From Enterocloster alcoholdehydrogenati (lineage in GTDB: Bacteria > Bacillota > Clostridia > Lachnospirales > Lachnospiraceae), in assembly GCF_013282095.1 (NCBI RefSeq), contig NZ_BLTJ01000009.1, forward strand, positions 1 through 64,000: DNA of 64,000 nucleotides. Direction: 5' to 3'. Made by a program: the position numbers and the translations under genes. Each line of letters begins with the position of its first letter. Positions within the stretch are counted from its first letter, which is position 1. A model generated the notes under the pieces. The model worked only from the letters and a program-made list of their open reading frames with translations, ran no database searches and had not been told where the DNA came from. Shown piece by piece: positions 60,320 to 64,000 of the stretch.

Positions 60320-61708
60320 TTATTTTTCTCCCTTCAAATACTCATGGATTCCTCTTGCTCCGGCCTTTCCTGCCTCCATGGCCAGAATTACCGTAGCTGC
60401 ACCTGTCACAGCATCGCCTCCGGCATATACGCCTTCCTTTGTGGTCTTGCCGTTGTTTTCATCAGCGATGATACACTTCCACTTGTTTGTCTCCAGCCCT
60501 TCTGTAGTGGATGAGATCAGCGGGTTGGGGGATGTTCCCAGGGACATGATGACCGTATCTACATCAATGGTGTAGTCCGATCCTTCTACCTCTACCGGTC
60601 TGCGGCGTCCGGAAGCATCGGGCTCGCCAAGCTCCATCCTGCGCACGACCATACCGGTTACCCAGTCATTTTCATCAGTCAGAATCTCTACCGGGTTGGT
60701 GAGAAGATCAAACTGTACTCCCTCCTCCTTTGCGTGGTGTACCTCTTCCACACGGGCGGGAAGCTCAGCCTCGCTTCTTCTGTATACGATGTGAACCTCA
60801 GCTCCCAGACGAAGTGCAGTTCTTGCCGCGTCCATGGCTACGTTTCCGCCGCCTACTACGGCTACCTTTTTGCCGAGGAAAATGGGGGTGTCATAGTCAT
60901 CTCTGAAGGCCTTCATCAGGTTGCTTCTGGTCAGATATTCATTTGCGGAAAATACGCCGTTTGCATTTTCACCGGGGATACCCATGAACTTGGGAAGTCC
61001 TGCGCCGGAACCGATAAATACGGCCTTAAAGCCCTCTTCCTCCATCAGTTCGTCGATGGTGACAGACTTTCCGATGATCACATCCGTTTCAATCTTTACG
61101 CCCAGCTTCTTTACGTTTTCAATCTCAGGGCGCACAACCCTTGTCTTTGGCAAACGGAATTCAGGAATGCCATAGGTCAGTACGCCGCCAGCCTCGTGAA
61201 GGGCCTCAAAAATAGTTACCTCATAGCCCATCTTTGCCAGGTCTCCGGCGCAGGTCAGGCCAGAAGGACCGGAACCAATTACGGCAATTCGGATGCCGTT
61301 GGTTTTCTCTGGCTTTGCAGGAACAACACCGTTTTCTCTGGACCAGTCAGCCACAAAGCGCTCCAGCTTTCCGATGGAAACCGGCTCGCCCTTGATACCG
61401 CGGATACATTTTCCCTCGCACTGGCTTTCCTGAGGGCAGACGCGGCCGCAGACGGCGGGAAGGGCACTGGACTCTGCGATGGTCGCTGACGCTTCAGAGA
61501 ATTTCCCCTCTTTGACCTCTGAAATGAATTTTGGAATATTGATGGATACAGGACAGCCCTTTACACACTGGGCGTTCCTGCAGTTTAAGCAGCGGGCTGC
61601 CTCCTCCTGCGCCTCTTCCTGTGTATAGCCAAGGCAGACCTCTTCAAAATTCGTGGCTCTTACCTTTGGCTCCTGCTCTCTGATCGGTACTCTTTTTAAT
61701 ACGTCCAT
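60320..61708 (-). CDS. NfnB / glutamate synthase small-subunit-like flavoprotein
   Basis: 462 residues. An N-terminal iron-sulfur region (CLNCRNAQCVKGCPVSI, CGRVCPQESQCEGKC) is followed by an FAD site IAVIGSGPSGLTCAGDLA and an NAD(P) site VAVVGGGNVAMDAARTA. Often annotated GltA, but no GltB large subunit is adjacent. The overlap with an NfnA-like gene indicates the ferredoxin-dependent transhydrogenase NfnAB, which bifurcates electrons between NADPH, NADH and ferredoxin. Confidence 0.92.
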   Translation of the reverse strand: MDVLKRVPIREQEPKVRATNFEEVCLGYTQEEAQEEAARCLNCRNAQCVKGCPVSINIPKFISEVKEGKFSEASATIAESSALPAVCGRVCPQESQCEGKCIRGIKGEPVSIGKLERFVADWSRENGVVPAKPEKTNGIRIAVIGSGPSGLTCAGDLAKMGYEVTIFEALHEAGGVLTYGIPEFRLPKTRVVRPEIENVKKLGVKIETDVIIGKSVTIDELMEEEGFKAVFIGSGAGLPKFMGIPGENANGVFSANEYLTRSNLMKAFRDDYDTPIFLGKKVAVVGGGNVAMDAARTALRLGAEVHIVYRRSEAELPARVEEVHHAKEEGVQFDLLTNPVEILTDENDWVTGMVVRRMELGEPDASGRRRPVEVEGSDYTIDVDTVIMSLGTSPNPLISSTTEGLETNKWKCIIADENNGKTTKEGVYAGGDAVTGAATVILAMEAGKAGARGIHEYLKGEK

Positions 61709-62598
61709 TATTCTTCACCTCCGCAGTTTCCGCAGCCGCCATGATGGGTTGCGCCTTCCTGAAGCTTGAGCGCTGCTCTGCCTTCTTCTGTCTTATACAT
61801 CTGCTGACGCTTCATTGCCTGGTCAAAGTCTACCAGATGGCCGTCAAATTCCGGTCCGTCTACACAGGCAAACTTCACTTCTCCTCCAACAGTCACGCGG
61901 CAGGCACCGCACATACCGGTTCCGTCTACCATAATGGGGTTTAAGCTGACAATGGTGGGGATTCCCAGCTCTTTTGTAAGCTTACATACGAATTTCATCA
62001 TGATCATGGGGCCGATGGCTACGCAGACATCATACTTCCTGCCCTGGTTTTCCACCAGATCCTTAATGACCTCTGTTACCATGCCCTTGCGCTCGTAGGA
62101 GCCGTCATCGGTAGTCACATAGAGGTTTCCTGCAGCGGCACGCAGCTCGTCCTCCAGGATCAGCAGATCCTTTGTCTTGGATCCCTCGATGACATCCACA
62201 TCAATTCCATGCTCACGCATCCATTTTACCTGGGGATATACGGGAGCGGAACCTACGCCTCCTGCCACGAAGAGGTATTTTCTCTTCTTTACTTCCTCGA
62301 TATCTTCCTTTACAAACTCGGAAGGCTGTCCCAGGGGGCCTACGAAATCCTGGAAGTAATCCCCGGCCTTTAACTCTGCCATGCGCAGGGTAGATGCTCC
62401 TACTGTCTGGAATACGATGGTGACCAGTCCCTTTGCACGGTCAAAATCGCAGATGGTTAACGGGATACGCTCTCCCACCTCGTCAATCTTTACAATAACA
62501 AATTCTCCCGGCTGACAGGCTCTTGCCACTCTGGGCGCTTCTACGTCCATCAGATAAATCTTGTCCGCCAGGCACTCCGCCTTAACGATTTTGTACAT
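61708..62598 (-). CDS. NfnA / ferredoxin-NADP reductase subunit (PyrK-like)
   Basis: 296 residues. FAD-binding barrel (GEFVIVKIDEVGERIPLTIC), NAD-binding FVAGGVGSAPVYPQVKWM, and C-terminal 2Fe-2S cysteines GMCGACRVTVGGEVKFACVDGP. A CGNCGGEE tail follows. It starts at the ATG after GAGGAGG and abuts nfnB (one-base overlap), so the two subunits are coupled. Confidence 0.92.
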   Translation of the reverse strand: MYKIVKAECLADKIYLMDVEAPRVARACQPGEFVIVKIDEVGERIPLTICDFDRAKGLVTIVFQTVGASTLRMAELKAGDYFQDFVGPLGQPSEFVKEDIEEVKKRKYLFVAGGVGSAPVYPQVKWMREHGIDVDVIEGSKTKDLLILEDELRAAAGNLYVTTDDGSYERKGMVTEVIKDLVENQGRKYDVCVAIGPMIMMKFVCKLTKELGIPTIVSLNPIMVDGTGMCGACRVTVGGEVKFACVDGPEFDGHLVDFDQAMKRQQMYKTEEGRAALKLQEGATHHGGCGNCGGEE

Positions 62599-62728
62599 GA
62601 TTCTCCTCCTCATTTTTGCTTATGTGTCTCGGATCTGCCGGAACGCGATGCCGGATTTTTCTGACATCAGGCTCCTCTTTTTCACCATTCCGAAAGCACG
62701 CGTAATTTATAGATCCAGCCCGGCGGTT

Positions 62729-63640
62729 TTATTCGATCCGGATGCTGTAGCTCTTCTCCCAGGTTCCCCAGGCATTAAGTTTCTGAATCCCCGGCCGGTC
62801 CTTTAATTCTCCTGCATAGCCGTCAGGAGCGCAGATGCCGTACCATGGCTCCAGGCATACGAAAGGATGGGTGGCCTCCATGGTCCACACTCCCAGGTAG
62901 GGGAAACCGCCGCAGCTGACGGTTACATAGGGCTTTCCATCCACCAGCAGGCCGACGCTTGAAACCTGTCCGTCATCAAACATATAGGTAAGCGCTGCAT
63001 CGAAAAATCCCTTCGTAATGGGAACCTGTCCGTCTTTCAGCTGCAGAGTCCCGCTGCGGCGCTCCTCCTGGTATCCGTTTTCATTGGGCGCCAGATAATG
63101 AAGCTGCTGTGCAGACTCTTCTGCCCCGGATCCCTCTTTATTAAAACTTAGCGTATAATCATAGATTGTCTTTCCCTGGGGCGTCTGAAAGGCCGGGTGG
63201 CCTCCGATCATGAACAGCAGTTCCCCGGAATCAGGATTAACCACTCTCCATATAACCTCAATGACCCGTCCCGTCAGGCGGTGCCCTACCTCCAGTTCAA
63301 AATGGAAGGGATAGACCGCATACGTCTTTGGCGTGTCCTTTAACCGATACCAGCATTCATCCATATCGCATAGCACAGGCTCAAACTCCATATCTCTGGC
63401 AAAGCCATGGGGCATGATCTCATACTCCGTACCATCGCAGAGATATTTTCCCTCAAAACTCTTTCCCACAAAGGGGAAAAGGATCGGCGCATGGCGGCCC
63501 CATACAGACGGGTCGGCCTTCCACAGAATTTCCCTGCCTGCTTTCTTATCGTAAATCCCTGTCAGCTCTGCGCCGCGGCGGTCTATTGTAACCAAAAGTT
63601 CTTCATTTTCCAGTGTAAACACACTGCCGTCCTGCTTCAT
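62729..63640 (-). CDS. Aldose 1-epimerase family protein (LacX-like)
   Basis: 303 residues. FTLENEELLVTIDRRGAELT, GRHAPILFPFVGK, MPHGFARDMEF and the catalytic MIGGHPAFQTP with later CLEPWYGICAP fit the galactose mutarotase-like LacX group. It interconverts sugar anomers or acts on a sugar phosphate. Start at the ATG after GGGGGTAG. Confidence 0.88.
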   Translation of the reverse strand: MKQDGSVFTLENEELLVTIDRRGAELTGIYDKKAGREILWKADPSVWGRHAPILFPFVGKSFEGKYLCDGTEYEIMPHGFARDMEFEPVLCDMDECWYRLKDTPKTYAVYPFHFELEVGHRLTGRVIEVIWRVVNPDSGELLFMIGGHPAFQTPQGKTIYDYTLSFNKEGSGAEESAQQLHYLAPNENGYQEERRSGTLQLKDGQVPITKGFFDAALTYMFDDGQVSSVGLLVDGKPYVTVSCGGFPYLGVWTMEATHPFVCLEPWYGICAPDGYAGELKDRPGIQKLNAWGTWEKSYSIRIE

Positions 63641-63749
63641 AAGACTACCCCCATTTCCGCTCTCAGCGTCCTTTATGGACGCTGCTGCAAACCTGCTGTT
63701 TTCACACAAAAATCATCTTATCATTTTCTGCCGGATGTTACAACTGTTT

Positions 63750-64000
63750 TTACACAATATCTGTGCTCCTCTTTGTTCTCACATAGCGGCAGAAGGTATA
63801 ACAAAGGTCAAAATAGGTCTGTTCCTCCCCTTCCTGGGCCAGCACCCACTCCGGGCTCTGATCCAGGTTTATGGGAAACCTCATATCCGCGTCATACGCA
63901 TAGTCGATACGAGTCAGGTGAATGGTATCGCAGCAGGGCAGAAACTGTTTGAAAATACTGCCGCCACCGATCACATAAATATCCCCAGAAGGGATATCCC
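63750..64000 (-). CDS. folA: Dihydrofolate reductase, C-terminal part (runs off the window)
   Basis: About 83 residues are visible. IPSGDIYVIGGGSIFKQFLP is the NADPH-binding strand and helix, followed by CDTIHLTRIDYAYDADMRFP and the final beta-strands ending VRTKRSTDIV. The frame stays open to the last base, so the N-terminal half lies beyond 64,000. It reduces dihydrofolate to tetrahydrofolate. Thymidylate synthase, its usual neighbour, would be outside the window. Confidence 0.9.
   Translation of the reverse strand, partial: DIPSGDIYVIGGGSIFKQFLPCCDTIHLTRIDYAYDADMRFPINLDQSPEWVLAQEGEEQTYFDLCYTFCRYVRTKRSTDIV

Noticed and set aside
60320-62598. Glutamate synthase annotation for the two flavoprotein genes
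   Set aside because: No large GltB subunit is present and the partner is NfnA-like, so the transhydrogenase is the better reading.
1-64000. tRNA, rRNA or complete insertion sequence with terminal repeats
   Set aside because: None could be recognised by eye on either strand; the prophage uses a protein-coding gene, not a tRNA, as its site.

Overview
This window comes from a spore-forming Clostridia chromosome, most likely Lachnospiraceae (inference). The support is a cotJ spore-coat operon, an NfnAB-type ferredoxin:NADP oxidoreductase, glycogen genes without fatty-acid or outer-membrane functions, Gram-positive capsule genes of the CpsB/Wzz/CpsD/LCP type, and Firmicutes-style ribosome binding sites and T-box control. 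No rRNA, tRNA or CRISPR array was seen.

Positions 1-17,672 are the integrase-side part of a prophage whose other end lies before the window. The minus strand carries the early/replication operon: small zinc-binding proteins, a DNA methyltransferase, a DUF927 helicase, a CHC2 zinc-finger primase, an ERCC4 nuclease, SSB, an ERF annealing protein, several tiny proteins and two Bro-N antirepressors. Two control regions follow, each with back-to-back sigma-A promoters, repeated operators and a plus-strand repressor (10,144 and 12,131). Between the second repressor and the integrase is a plus-strand cargo zone. It holds a zinc-ribbon membrane protein, a RelE-type toxin/antitoxin pair, a frameshifted repressor remnant, an unknown protein, and an AbiF/Abi_2 HEPN gene preceded by its own small structured RNA. 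Copies of a repressor 3' end and of a 35-bp terminator punctuate this zone. The large serine integrase ends 9 bp from the junction.

That junction splits cotJC. The operon cotJA-cotJB-cotJC (minus strand, 18,489 to 17,670) runs into the prophage after 32 codons of cotJC, so the manganese-catalase-like coat gene is interrupted. Precise excision would restore it, as with sporulation-gene intervening elements such as skin.

From 18.8 to 37.2 kb are mixed housekeeping genes: a Cys/Gly repeat protein, a patatin-like lipase, CstA behind a T-box leader, an orphan MazF, a class A penicillin-binding protein, a shikimate-kinase-like protein, a flavin reductase, a CBS/DRTGG pyrophosphatase, MalQ (with a suspicious shifted-frame tail), an AraC regulator, GlgP, a solitary IS607-type recombinase, VanZ and a sugar nucleotidyltransferase.

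From 37.5 to 60.1 kb is a complete Wzx/Wzy-type surface polysaccharide locus on the minus strand. It reads from two small winged-helix regulators through phosphatase, chain-length regulator, kinase, LCP ligase, initiating sugar transferase, glycosyltransferases, UDP-glucuronate synthesis, decorating acyl- and pyruvyl transferases, polymerase and flippase, to an extracellular beta-propeller and a last acyltransferase. The serotype-specific part (about 37.3-53.0 kb) is markedly AT-richer than both flanks. The window ends with NfnB/NfnA, an aldose-1-epimerase and the C-terminal part of dihydrofolate reductase.
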